Of a stretch of 64,000 nucleotides of DNA, positions 55,843 to 63,908 are shown in pieces. The notes beneath the pieces were generated by a model that saw only the letters and a program-made list of their open reading frames with translations, searched no databases and was not told where the DNA came from. Source of the DNA: Leuconostoc mesenteroides subsp. mesenteroides ATCC 8293 (lineage in GTDB: Bacteria > Bacillota > Bacilli > Lactobacillales > Lactobacillaceae); contig NC_008531.1 of assembly GCF_000014445.1 (NCBI RefSeq), forward strand, positions 713,001 to 777,000. Direction: 5' to 3'. Position 1 is the stretch's first letter. Every line of letters begins with the position of its first letter. Position numbers and translations under genes: made by a program.

Positions 55843-56676
55843 TTAAAATTCCTGATAAACTGCAGGATCTTGATTATTTGTCCTGCCATCAGGTTTTGTT
55901 AAATCGTTGATACGTTGCATATCAGATGAACTAATTTCAAAATCAAAAAGATCTAGGTTACCTTTTTGTCTTGCGTAACTACTTGCTTTAGGTATAGGCA
56001 ATACGCCAAGAGATATTTCCCATTTCAACACGAGTTGACCAATATTCTTGTGGTATTTTTTAGCTAATTCAACTAAAACAGGGTCTTTCAAAATCGCACT
56101 TGCACGACCCAATGGGCTCCAAGCCTGTGTTAAAATATTTTGAGTGTTATTGTATTCACGCAATTCCTGTTGATTGAAATAAGGATGCAATTCAACTTGG
56201 TTAACAACTGGTAATATATTGGTTTCTTTTTTCAAACGTTCAATATGTTCAGGAAGAAAATTGCAAACACCGATTGATTTAACAAGACCAAACTTTTGCG
56301 CCTGAATGAGTGTGTGCCAAGCCTCTAGATAATGATCATCAATCGGGTTGGGCCAATGTAATAGGTACAAATCAAAGTAATCTAACTTACTTCGATACAA
56401 GGATTCTTGAATTAGATCAATTGAGTCTTGATAACTACTGTAATACTTCCCTGGAAGCTTTGAGGTGATGATTAATTCATCGCGATTGACATGCGATTGT
56501 TGTATAGCTTGTCCAACTGTACCTTCGTTCTGGTAATTAAAGGCAGTGTCGAATAGACGATAACCAGCATCAACTGCGGATAAAATTGATTGTGTTCCTG
56601 CAAAGCCATTTAATTTATATGTGCCGAAACCAATTTCTGGTAAGTGTTGGCCATCGCTTAGTTCATGAAATGTCAT
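55843..56676 (-). CDS. Aldo/keto reductase
   Basis: This 277-residue AKR protein has the catalytic tetrad Asp43 and Tyr48 (FDTAFNYQNEG), Lys73 (ITSKLPG) and a His in LLHWPNP, and the NADPH-binding PIPKAS. It probably reduces aldehydes or keto compounds such as methylglyoxal. The substrate is not determined. Its promoter region holds two nested dyads. Confidence 0.9.
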   Translation of the reverse strand: MTFHELSDGQHLPEIGFGTYKLNGFAGTQSILSAVDAGYRLFDTAFNYQNEGTVGQAIQQSHVNRDELIITSKLPGKYYSSYQDSIDLIQESLYRSKLDYFDLYLLHWPNPIDDHYLEAWHTLIQAQKFGLVKSIGVCNFLPEHIERLKKETNILPVVNQVELHPYFNQQELREYNNTQNILTQAWSPLGRASAILKDPVLVELAKKYHKNIGQLVLKWEISLGVLPIPKASSYARQKGNLDLFDFEISSSDMQRINDLTKPDGRTNNQDPAVYQEF

Positions 56677-56683
56677 AAATATA

Positions 56684-56721
56684 GACCTACTTTCTTCGTA
56701 CTATAATCCCTATAGTAGGTC
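56684..56721 (-). promoter_or_regulatory. Nested inverted repeats over the aldo/keto reductase promoter
   Basis: The outer pair GACCTAC (56684-56690) / GTAGGTC (56715-56721) and the inner pair ACTATA (56700-56705) / TATAGT (56711-56716) lie directly upstream of the gene. On the minus strand a TTGACC -35 overlaps the outer repeat. The layout suggests a regulator acting between -35 and -10, as MerR-type proteins do. Confidence 0.5.
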
Positions 56722-56762
56722 AAGAATTTAGGAGTTGCAAGAGAATGGTTTGCTCACTAGCA

Positions 56763-56795
56763 AACAAAAAAACATCATCTAAGTAATGTTTTTAA
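56763..56795 (-). terminator. Terminator of the rbsK-rpiA-DMT operon
   Basis: On the minus strand AAAAACATTA pairs with TGATGTTTTT (one G-U), followed by T. Confidence 0.6.
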
Positions 56796-56798
56796 GTA

Positions 56799-57716
56799 TT
56801 AGTATATTTTAATAATTAAAATACCAATCAACATGCCAATAACGCCAATTATTTGATAGATAGAAATTGATTGCTGTTTTGATTGAAATAACCCAAATTG
56901 TTGAATGAGCATGGCGCCAATCATAACGCCTAGTGTTGAAATACTAACCGTGAGACCTGGACCTAACGGTAGGATGAGAAGTGACATAAGGGTTACAAAA
57001 GCAGCACCAGCTAAACCAGCAAACCAAGATTGTGACAGACGGATACCAATGCGCAAATGACGCCAATTGTTGTTTTTCAAAAAAGCGAGCACGATCAATC
57101 CGATTATGAAGGCCCATAATGCGCTAACAGTCGGGCTTTGGATGTAATGACCTAGTTGACCATTAAAGGTAGACTGCACAGTGCATAAAATACCAGCGCC
57201 AAAAGCCCAGAGACGATTTAGCATTTGTGATTTTGAATGCTCACTACTTGCCAATTCTATAGTTGAATGTCGAGCCGATAACACCACGGCAATATAAGTG
57301 CCAGCTAAAAGAATGATGATACCAATGATGCGAGTTACTGAAACCATAACAACTGTTGTATTAAACCATCCAAAGGTTTCAAAAAACATACCGGATAAAA
57401 TTTGCCCTAATGTTGGAAACATGACTGTTTCCACAGACCCAATTTTTGGGAAAAGAATAATACAACTTGTAATGAATACCAATCCAAAAAGACCACCTGT
57501 TGTCATCCATATTGGTGCTGAGAAGATAAGCTCTATTTTTGAAAAGTCACCCAGAATAACAGTCAGAATGAGCAATAAAAATGACCCAACTATATATGCC
57601 ATAAAACAAGCAACGAGGGGAGATTTGAGCAAAAAACTTAACTGCGCGTTAACGGCATTTTGAGCAGCCAAAATTAAACCAGCTCCAATGGCAAGTGCAA
57701 TATATATCATATACAT
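56799..57716 (-). CDS. DMT-superfamily transporter (DUF606/YdcZ type)
   Basis: This 305-residue membrane protein has about ten helices in two homologous halves, each beginning with a short glycine/asparagine motif (LILAAQNAVNAQLS and ILCTVQSTFNGQLG). This is typical of fused DUF606 proteins. Its start directly abuts the rpiA stop, so it belongs to the ribose operon and may move ribose, a nucleoside or a related compound. The substrate is unproven. Confidence 0.78.
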   Translation of the reverse strand: MYMIYIALAIGAGLILAAQNAVNAQLSFLLKSPLVACFMAYIVGSFLLLILTVILGDFSKIELIFSAPIWMTTGGLFGLVFITSCIILFPKIGSVETVMFPTLGQILSGMFFETFGWFNTTVVMVSVTRIIGIIILLAGTYIAVVLSARHSTIELASSEHSKSQMLNRLWAFGAGILCTVQSTFNGQLGHYIQSPTVSALWAFIIGLIVLAFLKNNNWRHLRIGIRLSQSWFAGLAGAAFVTLMSLLILPLGPGLTVSISTLGVMIGAMLIQQFGLFQSKQQSISIYQIIGVIGMLIGILIIKIY

Positions 57717-58411
57717 CAGTTTATCTCCACATGAGCTTGCTGTCGTTCTTTAATTTCTACTGTGTTATCGCCAATAATTATTCGATCACAAATATTTAAA
57801 AACAAACCGTGCTCAACAACGCCAACTTGGCTTTCAAGATATTCGGCGAGGGCATATGGATTGTTAATTGTGGTCATATGGCAATCAATAATGTAGTGAC
57901 CAGCATCAGTGATAACGGGCTGGTTATTTCCGGGATGACGACGTAGCTTTGGGAACAGACCTTTATTGGCAAATTGTCGTAACAACTGACCGCTACCGTA
58001 GGGGATAACCTCTACGGGCAGCGGGAAAGAACCTAGCGTGTTGTGCACTTTACTGCGATCAACGATCCAGATATTTTTCTTTGAGTTTTTAGCTACTATT
58101 TTCTCCATCAGTAGGGCAGCTCCGCCACCTTTTATACCGTTAAGGTAGGAATCGACTTCATCTGCACCATCAACTGTAACATCAATATGGTCAATGGCAT
58201 CAATGTCGACAATTGGAATATTTAATTCTGCGCATCGCTGACTAGTAATTGTTGAAGTGGTCACGCCGATGACGTTATATTGAGAAGCAGCTAAAGCATC
58301 TAAAAAATAAGAAACAGTTGAACCAGTTCCTAGTCCGATAATCATATCGGTCTGGATATAATTTAAAGCGGCGAGGGCTGCTTGTTTTTTTTGGAAATTT
58401 TTTTCATTCAT
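57716..58411 (-). CDS. rpiA: Ribose-5-phosphate isomerase A
   Basis: This 231-residue enzyme interconverts ribose 5-phosphate and ribulose 5-phosphate. Motifs are GLGTGSTVSYFLDAL, the catalytic DGADEVD, KGGGAALLMEKIVA and a late DCHMTTINNP. ATG 58411 follows GAGG after 6 bases and lies 8 bases after the rbsK stop. It carries ribose carbon towards the phosphoketolase route. Confidence 0.93.
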   Translation of the reverse strand: MNEKNFQKKQAALAALNYIQTDMIIGLGTGSTVSYFLDALAASQYNVIGVTTSTITSQRCAELNIPIVDIDAIDHIDVTVDGADEVDSYLNGIKGGGAALLMEKIVAKNSKKNIWIVDRSKVHNTLGSFPLPVEVIPYGSGQLLRQFANKGLFPKLRRHPGNNQPVITDAGHYIIDCHMTTINNPYALAEYLESQVGVVEHGLFLNICDRIIIGDNTVEIKERQQAHVEIN

Positions 58412-58419
58412 GATAAGCC

Positions 58420-59361
58420 TCATTCCGCCATAGCAGCATTAGCAAGCAAACCAGCGTCAACGTCTTTTTTATTTGGAATCGAGGCTATTGCACCAGATCG
58501 GCTGACGGCTATTGAACTAGCAAAGCAACTACGTCGAATGACACTTGGTAGATTCGACAAGTTGTCGTCAATATTAGCTGAAAAAGTACCAATAAATGTG
58601 TCACCAGCAGCAGTGGTATCAACGGCATTTACCTTGAAAACAGGTAAAATATCTGCCGACCCATTGACATGATAGTAAACACCATCACTGCCAAGTGTAA
58701 CCACTACGTTGGAAAAACCTACTTTATTTAATTTGGAAGTGAGTGGCGTTAACGACGATTGTTTTGTGGTTGGCTCAGTGTGAGCTAGTGCCGCGGCTTC
58801 AGTTTCGTTTGGTATGATTAAATCAGTAGACGAAATAATATTTGAATCAAGATGTGACGTAATAGGTGCCGGATTTAATATAGTTAGTACGCCATTTTCC
58901 TTGGCGATATTAAACCCAGCAACAATGGCTTCAGTAGGTACTTCAAGCTGTGCTACGATTACATCAGCATTAGCAATTATATTGCGCGCTTTTTCCACAT
59001 CGGCGCTGGTTAAATTCATATTTGCGCCACCATATACCATAATCGTGTTATGTCCATCTGGCTCCAACATTATAGTGGCGGAACCAGTAAACTGGCTCTT
59101 TGTAAAAATATAATCCGTTGATATTCCTTCATCACTTAATAATTGTTTGAAGGCACGTCCACGGTCATCATCACCTACAGCACCGATCATTGTTACATCA
59201 GCTCCTTGACGAGCAGCTGCAACTGCCTGATTGGCACCTTTACCACCAAATGTACTTGCTTGATTGTTAACGGTGATGGTTTCTCCTTGGTTTGGTAATC
59301 TATCAATCATTTGAATAGTATCAATATTGAGACTACCGATAACAACAACCTTATTTTTCAT
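58420..59361 (-). CDS. rbsK: Ribokinase
   Basis: This 313-residue PfkB-family kinase phosphorylates ribose. It has GSLNIDTIQMIDRLP, GGKGANQAVAAARQG, and the anion-hole/catalytic DTTAAGDTFIGTF. It is the first gene of rbsK-rpiA-DMT, with a clear promoter and an operator overlapping the start of transcription. Confidence 0.94.
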   Translation of the reverse strand: MKNKVVVIGSLNIDTIQMIDRLPNQGETITVNNQASTFGGKGANQAVAAARQGADVTMIGAVGDDDRGRAFKQLLSDEGISTDYIFTKSQFTGSATIMLEPDGHNTIMVYGGANMNLTSADVEKARNIIANADVIVAQLEVPTEAIVAGFNIAKENGVLTILNPAPITSHLDSNIISSTDLIIPNETEAAALAHTEPTTKQSSLTPLTSKLNKVGFSNVVVTLGSDGVYYHVNGSADILPVFKVNAVDTTAAGDTFIGTFSANIDDNLSNLPSVIRRSCFASSIAVSRSGAIASIPNKKDVDAGLLANAAMAE

Positions 59362-59387
59362 AATGATTACTCCTTAAAATATCAAAG

Positions 59388-59407
59388 TTGGTTAAACGTT
59401 TTACTAA
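59388..59407. promoter_or_regulatory. RbsR-type operator upstream of rbsK
   Basis: TTGGTTAAACGTTTTACTAA is identical to the site at 60589-60608. The core TTAAACGTTTTA is a LacI-family dyad centred on CG. It lies about 17 bases downstream of the rbsK -10. Confidence 0.75.
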
Positions 59408-59423
59408 ATTAAGGGTTGATCAC

Positions 59424-59452
59424 AGTGTACGTTATTTTAAAAATAATGTCAA
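59424..59452 (-). promoter_or_regulatory. Promoter of the rbsK operon
   Basis: On the minus strand TTGACA (59447-59452) and TACACT (59424-59429) are 17 bases apart. Confidence 0.8.
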
Positions 59453-59455
59453 GAA

Positions 59456-59490
59456 AAAAAGCAACCATAATGTCTTAATGATTGCCTTTT
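59456..59490 (-). terminator. Terminator of rbsR
   Basis: On the minus strand AAAAGGCAATCAT pairs with ATGGTTGCTTTT (one G-U), followed by T. It includes the rbsR stop and directly precedes the rbsK -35. Confidence 0.7.
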
Positions 59491-60485
59491 GTATTTTTAA
59501 CTGGCCCGGTCGATTCACGAATAACCAATTTAACATCGAAAAATTCGGTTTGCAAGGGGAGGTTAGGATGATCGAGACGTCGGATAATCATTTTTAAGGC
59601 CGTTTCACCAATTTCCCAAACAGGTTGTGCTATGGTAGTTAATGTAGGAATCATAAATTCTGCATAATCTGTATCATCATAACCAATGATGGAAATATCA
59701 TCAGGTACTTTAATATCTTGATAGGCCAAACCACGCAAAACACCGATAGCCATTTCATCATTCAAAATGAATGCTGCTGTAGATTTACTTTGAATAAGTT
59801 GATGAACAGCTGCCAAACCGCCATGTTTTGACAAAGTAGTAGTAATGATTGCTTTTGGCGTTAAATTTGCTGTAGATAATGTGTCTAAGAAACCAGCTCG
59901 ACGTTGCCGCATGTTATCGGTCAGATTATTTGGTAAAATTAAAGCGATATCTCGATGACCAAGTGACATTAAATGACTGGCTGCCATACTTCCGCCTGTA
60001 AATTCATTTGTTTGAACCATATCATGTGCATTTATATCGGCATTTTGATCAAGCACCAGATACGGTATATTACGTTTTTTTAAAAACGTATTAACTTCCG
60101 CTCGATTAGGGATGTGCCGGCCAAAAACTAATGCTTCTACGCCACGCTCAACCAAGGAAAAAATTGCATCTTGTAAACTTTCATCGGTTGACCCTAGAAA
60201 TACTAAATTAACATCAGATGGCGCACTAGCTTGCATGCTTTGAATAATATCGGCAAAAAAAGGCATGCGGAAAGAAGGGACTATGATGCCAATCAAGCGT
60301 TTGTGCCTGCCCTTAAGATTTCTTGCAGCGCTGTTAGGAACATAGCCTAACTCATCTCGTGCTTGAAGTACTTTTTCAATCGTTGCCTCAGAAAAACGTT
60401 GGCCTTTGTTATTTAAAATTTGAGATACAGCAGCAATGGAAACGCCCGCTTTTTTGGCAACATCTTTTATTGAGATTTTGCGCAT
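59475..60485 (-). CDS. rbsR: LacI-family repressor of ribose/nucleoside use
   Basis: This 336-residue regulator has an N-terminal HTH (SIKDVAKKAGVSIAAVSQIL), the hinge helix NSAARNLKG and a periplasmic-binding-like effector domain. The start is ATG 60485 (a GTG at 60488 is possible). It is flanked by rbsK-rpiA and nupC, and two identical LacI-type operators lie before those genes, so it is probably their repressor. The effector may be ribose or a phosphorylated form. Confidence 0.85.
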   Translation of the reverse strand: MRKISIKDVAKKAGVSIAAVSQILNNKGQRFSEATIEKVLQARDELGYVPNSAARNLKGRHKRLIGIIVPSFRMPFFADIIQSMQASAPSDVNLVFLGSTDESLQDAIFSLVERGVEALVFGRHIPNRAEVNTFLKKRNIPYLVLDQNADINAHDMVQTNEFTGGSMAASHLMSLGHRDIALILPNNLTDNMRQRRAGFLDTLSTANLTPKAIITTTLSKHGGLAAVHQLIQSKSTAAFILNDEMAIGVLRGLAYQDIKVPDDISIIGYDDTDYAEFMIPTLTTIAQPVWEIGETALKMIIRRLDHPNLPLQTEFFDVKLVIRESTGPVKNTKGNH

Positions 60486-60525
60486 CACATTTTACTCCTT
60501 AGTTTAAAAACATTGTTCTTAAACT

Positions 60526-60534
60526 ATTGTACCA
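60526..60534 (-). promoter_or_regulatory. Extended -10 of the rbsR promoter
   Basis: On the minus strand TGGTACAAT gives TGN plus TACAAT (60526-60531). The -35 region falls within the cre-like site. Confidence 0.5.
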
Positions 60535-60545
60535 GTAAAAAATAA

Positions 60546-60561
60546 TTGAAAACGCTTCCAT
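60546..60561. promoter_or_regulatory. cre-like CcpA site between rbsR and nupC
   Basis: TTGAAAACGCTTCCAT fits WTGNNARCGNWWWCAW with one mismatch. It overlaps the -35 regions of both divergent promoters. Confidence 0.6.
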
Positions 60562-60578
60562 TTTCAAAAAGTTGGTGT

Positions 60579-60608
60579 TATAATGTTTTTGGTTAAACGT
60601 TTTACTAA
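60579..60608 (+). promoter_or_regulatory. nupC -10 and RbsR-type operator
   Basis: TATAAT (60579-60584) is followed by the operator TTGGTTAAACGTTTTACTAA (60589-60608), identical to the rbsK copy, at about the transcription start. Confidence 0.72.
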
Positions 60609-60638
60609 CTTGCATTTTGTTCAAGAGAGGAATAACTT

Positions 60639-61862
60639 ATGTTTTTATTTGCTAATATTCTTGGTATTTTTGTTTTCATTGCCATTGCAGCTCTGTTTTC
60701 AAGGGATCGAAAAAATATTCAGTGGAAATCGGTCGGCATTGTGCTGGCACTAGAGATTTTGCTAGCCTGGTTTTTTACTCAATTCAAGGCCGGACAAATC
60801 GCTGTGCAAGCTGCAGCTGATGGTTTCAATTGGCTTGTTTCTGTGGCAACACAAGGAATTGCATTTGCGTTACCTGAATGGTTGACTTCCAATAATGGCG
60901 GGCCAAACTTTGTGACTTCTGCTTTGTTGCCAATTTTATTGGTTGTGCCCTTGTTTGATATTTTAACCTATATTGGTTTACTACCATGGCTCATTAAGTG
61001 GATTGGTAAGGGGCTCGCTTTTATAACTGGACAACCAAAATTTGAAGCATTCTTTTCGATTGAAATGATGTTTCTAGGAAATACAGAGGTCTTAGCTGTT
61101 TCAAAAGCACAACTAGATATGATGTCTGCTCGAAGAAACTTTACGCTCGCTATGATGTCGATGAGCTGTGTCACATCGGCTATTATTGGTTCGTATACTC
61201 AAATGGTTCCTGGTAAGTATGTTTTAACCGCCATCCCGCTTAATATATTAGGTGCTATTATCATCGCTACGATTTTAAATCCCACTAAAGTGACGCCTGA
61301 AGAAGATGTCATCGTCAGTGTTGCATCAGATAATGGTAAAAAGGAGCCTTTCTTTTCATTCTTAGGCGATTCAATTCTTGGCGCTGGAAAGTTGATTTTA
61401 ATTATTACGGCTACTGTTATTGCGTTTGTTTCTTTGGCGGCACTGATCAATCAGTTGTTCAGTTTAACTGGGCTACACTGGTTAACATTAGAAAATATCT
61501 TTGGCGTAATCATGTTCCCATTTGCATGGTTACTGGGATTCAATGTTCACGAGGCTTTCCAAATTGCGCAATACATGGGCACAAAATTGGTAACTAATGA
61601 GTTTGTTGTCATGGGTGAAGTTTCAAAATCAATTATGGCCGGTAAGGGACTCTTTGCAAATGAACATGCACGTATTGTTTTGACGGTTTTCCTTACTAGT
61701 TTTGCTAACTTTGGAACCCTGGGCATGATTATTGGTTGTTTCAAAGGCCTTGTCAGCAAAGAAAAAAATGATTACATTAGTGCACGAGTACCGTACATGT
61801 TGTTGTCAGGGATATTAGTTTCATTATTGTCAGCTGCAACAGCAGGAATGTTCGTTTGGTAG
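60639..61862 (+). CDS. nupC: Concentrative nucleoside transporter
   Basis: This 407-residue CNT-family symporter has about nine or ten helices and the family signatures FFSIEMMFLGNTEVL and GTKLVTNEFVVMGE. It imports nucleosides with H+ or Na+. It heads an operon with two nucleoside hydrolases, so imported nucleosides can be split at once. AGAGGAA lies before the ATG. Confidence 0.92.
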   Translation: MFLFANILGIFVFIAIAALFSRDRKNIQWKSVGIVLALEILLAWFFTQFKAGQIAVQAAADGFNWLVSVATQGIAFALPEWLTSNNGGPNFVTSALLPILLVVPLFDILTYIGLLPWLIKWIGKGLAFITGQPKFEAFFSIEMMFLGNTEVLAVSKAQLDMMSARRNFTLAMMSMSCVTSAIIGSYTQMVPGKYVLTAIPLNILGAIIIATILNPTKVTPEEDVIVSVASDNGKKEPFFSFLGDSILGAGKLILIITATVIAFVSLAALINQLFSLTGLHWLTLENIFGVIMFPFAWLLGFNVHEAFQIAQYMGTKLVTNEFVVMGEVSKSIMAGKGLFANEHARIVLTVFLTSFANFGTLGMIIGCFKGLVSKEKNDYISARVPYMLLSGILVSLLSAATAGMFVW

Positions 61863-61892
61863 TCAAAAGAGAAGTTCTTAAAAGGAGAAATG

Positions 61893-62825
61893 ATGATACC
61901 TATAATTTTAGACATGGATCCAGGGATTGATGATGCAGTTGCTCTATCGATTGCCCTCAGCAATCCTAGCATTGATATCAAGCTACTAACAAGTGTTGCT
62001 GGAAATGTTAGTGTTGACAAAACAACCAATAATTTATTAAAGTTGACAACATTTTTTCATCAAACGCAGATTCCGGTTGCAAAAGGTGCCGCTGCACCAT
62101 TGAAAAAAGATTTCTCTGATGCTGCTTATATTCATGGCGAATCGGGTATGCCTGGATATGATTTTCCTCAAGTGACAAAAGAAGCAATTAAATTAGATGC
62201 AATTACTGCAATGGCCGAAGAACTGGAGGCATCGATCGTGCCAATGACTATTGTTGCTACTGGGTCGTATACGAATATTGCAATGTTGATCCAAAAATAT
62301 CCAAGTCTACTTCACAAGATTGAAAAATTTGTTTTGATGGGTGGCTCTTTGTCAGGAGGGAATGTGTCTTCAGTTGCAGAATTTAACGTGTTTACTGATC
62401 CAGATGCAGCCGACATTGTTTTCAAAAGTGGTGTGCCAATTGTTATGGTTGGCCTTGATGTAACGCTCAAGGCGCTATTACCTTTTGAAACAATAGATGC
62501 TATTGGTAGTCAAGGGGAAGCAGGTGAAATGTTACAGAAAGTTATGACAGCTTATGGTGATACTGCAGAAGGTGGTAAGCCTATGCATGATGTCAATACA
62601 ATTTGTTATCTATTAAATCCTGAATTTTATACAGTAAAAGATTACTGGGTTGATATTATTGTTTCTGGACCGGCTGCGGGCGCCACGATTGCCGACACGC
62701 AAAATCGATGGTCAGAAGGTCGATTGAATGCACAGGTGGCGGTTGATATTGACACAACAGCGTTTGAAAAGTGGTTTGTTGAACAAGTACCGAAAATGAA
62801 TCAATATCGTAAAGAGGAAAATTAA
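61893..62825 (+). CDS. Ribonucleoside hydrolase (first of tandem pair)
   Basis: This 310-residue IunH-family enzyme has the Ca-binding DMDPGIDDAVAL, HGESGMPG, a VLMGGSLSGGNVSSVAEFNVFTDP segment and the C-terminal MHDVNTI with a catalytic His. It resembles RihC-type broad ribonucleoside hydrolases. AAGGAG favours ATG 61893 over 61890. It lies 30 bases after nupC and 1 base before a paralogue. Confidence 0.9.
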   Translation: MIPIILDMDPGIDDAVALSIALSNPSIDIKLLTSVAGNVSVDKTTNNLLKLTTFFHQTQIPVAKGAAAPLKKDFSDAAYIHGESGMPGYDFPQVTKEAIKLDAITAMAEELEASIVPMTIVATGSYTNIAMLIQKYPSLLHKIEKFVLMGGSLSGGNVSSVAEFNVFTDPDAADIVFKSGVPIVMVGLDVTLKALLPFETIDAIGSQGEAGEMLQKVMTAYGDTAEGGKPMHDVNTICYLLNPEFYTVKDYWVDIIVSGPAAGATIADTQNRWSEGRLNAQVAVDIDTTAFEKWFVEQVPKMNQYRKEEN

Positions 62826-62826
62826 A

Positions 62827-63786
62827 ATGGCATCAACAAAAATGATTTTGGACTTGGATACTGGTGTTGATGATGCGCTAGCTTTGGCTTTAGCTGTGTG
62901 TGATCCACGAGTGGATTTAATTGGTGTGATTGCTTCTTACGGTAACACACTAATGAAAACTGCAGCACAAAATACATTAGATTTATTACATTTGTTACAT
63001 GCTGACGAAGTACCTGTATACTTAGGCGAATCACAGGCTTCCACAGTTAATGATTTTGAGGTAATGCCTATATCGAAAGCTATTCATGGTGACAATGGTG
63101 TAGGAAATATTTTATTAGAAAAATCGCCGCGATCAATTGAAAAAGAAAGTGGCATTCAGTTCTTAATAAATATGGCTCATCAATACCAAGATGAATTAGT
63201 ATATGTACCCACTGGACCATTGACGAATTTAGCCAAAGCATTACAAATTGATCCAAAGATTGCACAGTTGATTGGGAATACTACATTAATGGGTGGTGCT
63301 TTAACGGTTCCTGGCAATGTTACACCATTTACAGAGGCAAATATTAACCAGGACCCGCAGGCCGCAGATCAAGTATTTACTGCTCAAGAACACTTGACAA
63401 TGGTAGGTTTAGACGTGACCCTTCGTACGCTACTGACAAAGGCACACACAAAAAAGTGGCGTGACTTAGGAACTAAAGCTGGTCAAACATATGCTGATTT
63501 GATGGACTATTATATTGATGCATATGATAATTTAGGTATTGATCACAGGGGAGCGGCCTTACATGATCCTTTAGCCGTTGCGGTAGCGATAGATCCAAGT
63601 TATGTTATGACAATTTCATTAAATATGCGCGTGACTCATGATCAAAAAACGAAAGATTATGGCCGAACGATTGGCGATCGGGAGCGGCTACTTGAACCGA
63701 CAACGACAAAAGTGGCCGTTGGTGTAAAGTCTGAGCGCTTCGTACATGACTTCATGGATTTTATGATTGCAGTTTTAAAAAATTAA
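62827..63786 (+). CDS. Ribonucleoside hydrolase (second of tandem pair)
   Basis: This 319-residue protein is a diverged paralogue of the preceding hydrolase. It keeps DLDTGVDDALAL (Thr for Pro in the usual DPG), HGDNGVGN, TLMGGALTVPGNVTPFTEANINQDP and LHDPLAVA. It is probably specific for a different nucleoside base. It follows after one base, so the two are translated together. Confidence 0.9.
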   Translation: MASTKMILDLDTGVDDALALALAVCDPRVDLIGVIASYGNTLMKTAAQNTLDLLHLLHADEVPVYLGESQASTVNDFEVMPISKAIHGDNGVGNILLEKSPRSIEKESGIQFLINMAHQYQDELVYVPTGPLTNLAKALQIDPKIAQLIGNTTLMGGALTVPGNVTPFTEANINQDPQAADQVFTAQEHLTMVGLDVTLRTLLTKAHTKKWRDLGTKAGQTYADLMDYYIDAYDNLGIDHRGAALHDPLAVAVAIDPSYVMTISLNMRVTHDQKTKDYGRTIGDRERLLEPTTTKVAVGVKSERFVHDFMDFMIAVLKN

Positions 63787-63794
63787 TAAAGTAG

Positions 63795-63845
63795 AAAGAT
63801 GGCCATTACGATAAGTAATTTGTTGTAGTGGCAATCTTTTTTTGT
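63795..63845 (+). terminator. Terminator after the nucleoside operon
   Basis: An imperfect hairpin (AAAGAT-GGCC-ATTAC with GTAGT-GGC-ATCTTT) ends in a run of seven T. Confidence 0.6.
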
Positions 63846-63908
63846 TTAGTTATTATATAATAGTGAGGTAATTCAATATTTATCAGAGAGATAGGGTGAG
63901 TGCTTGTC

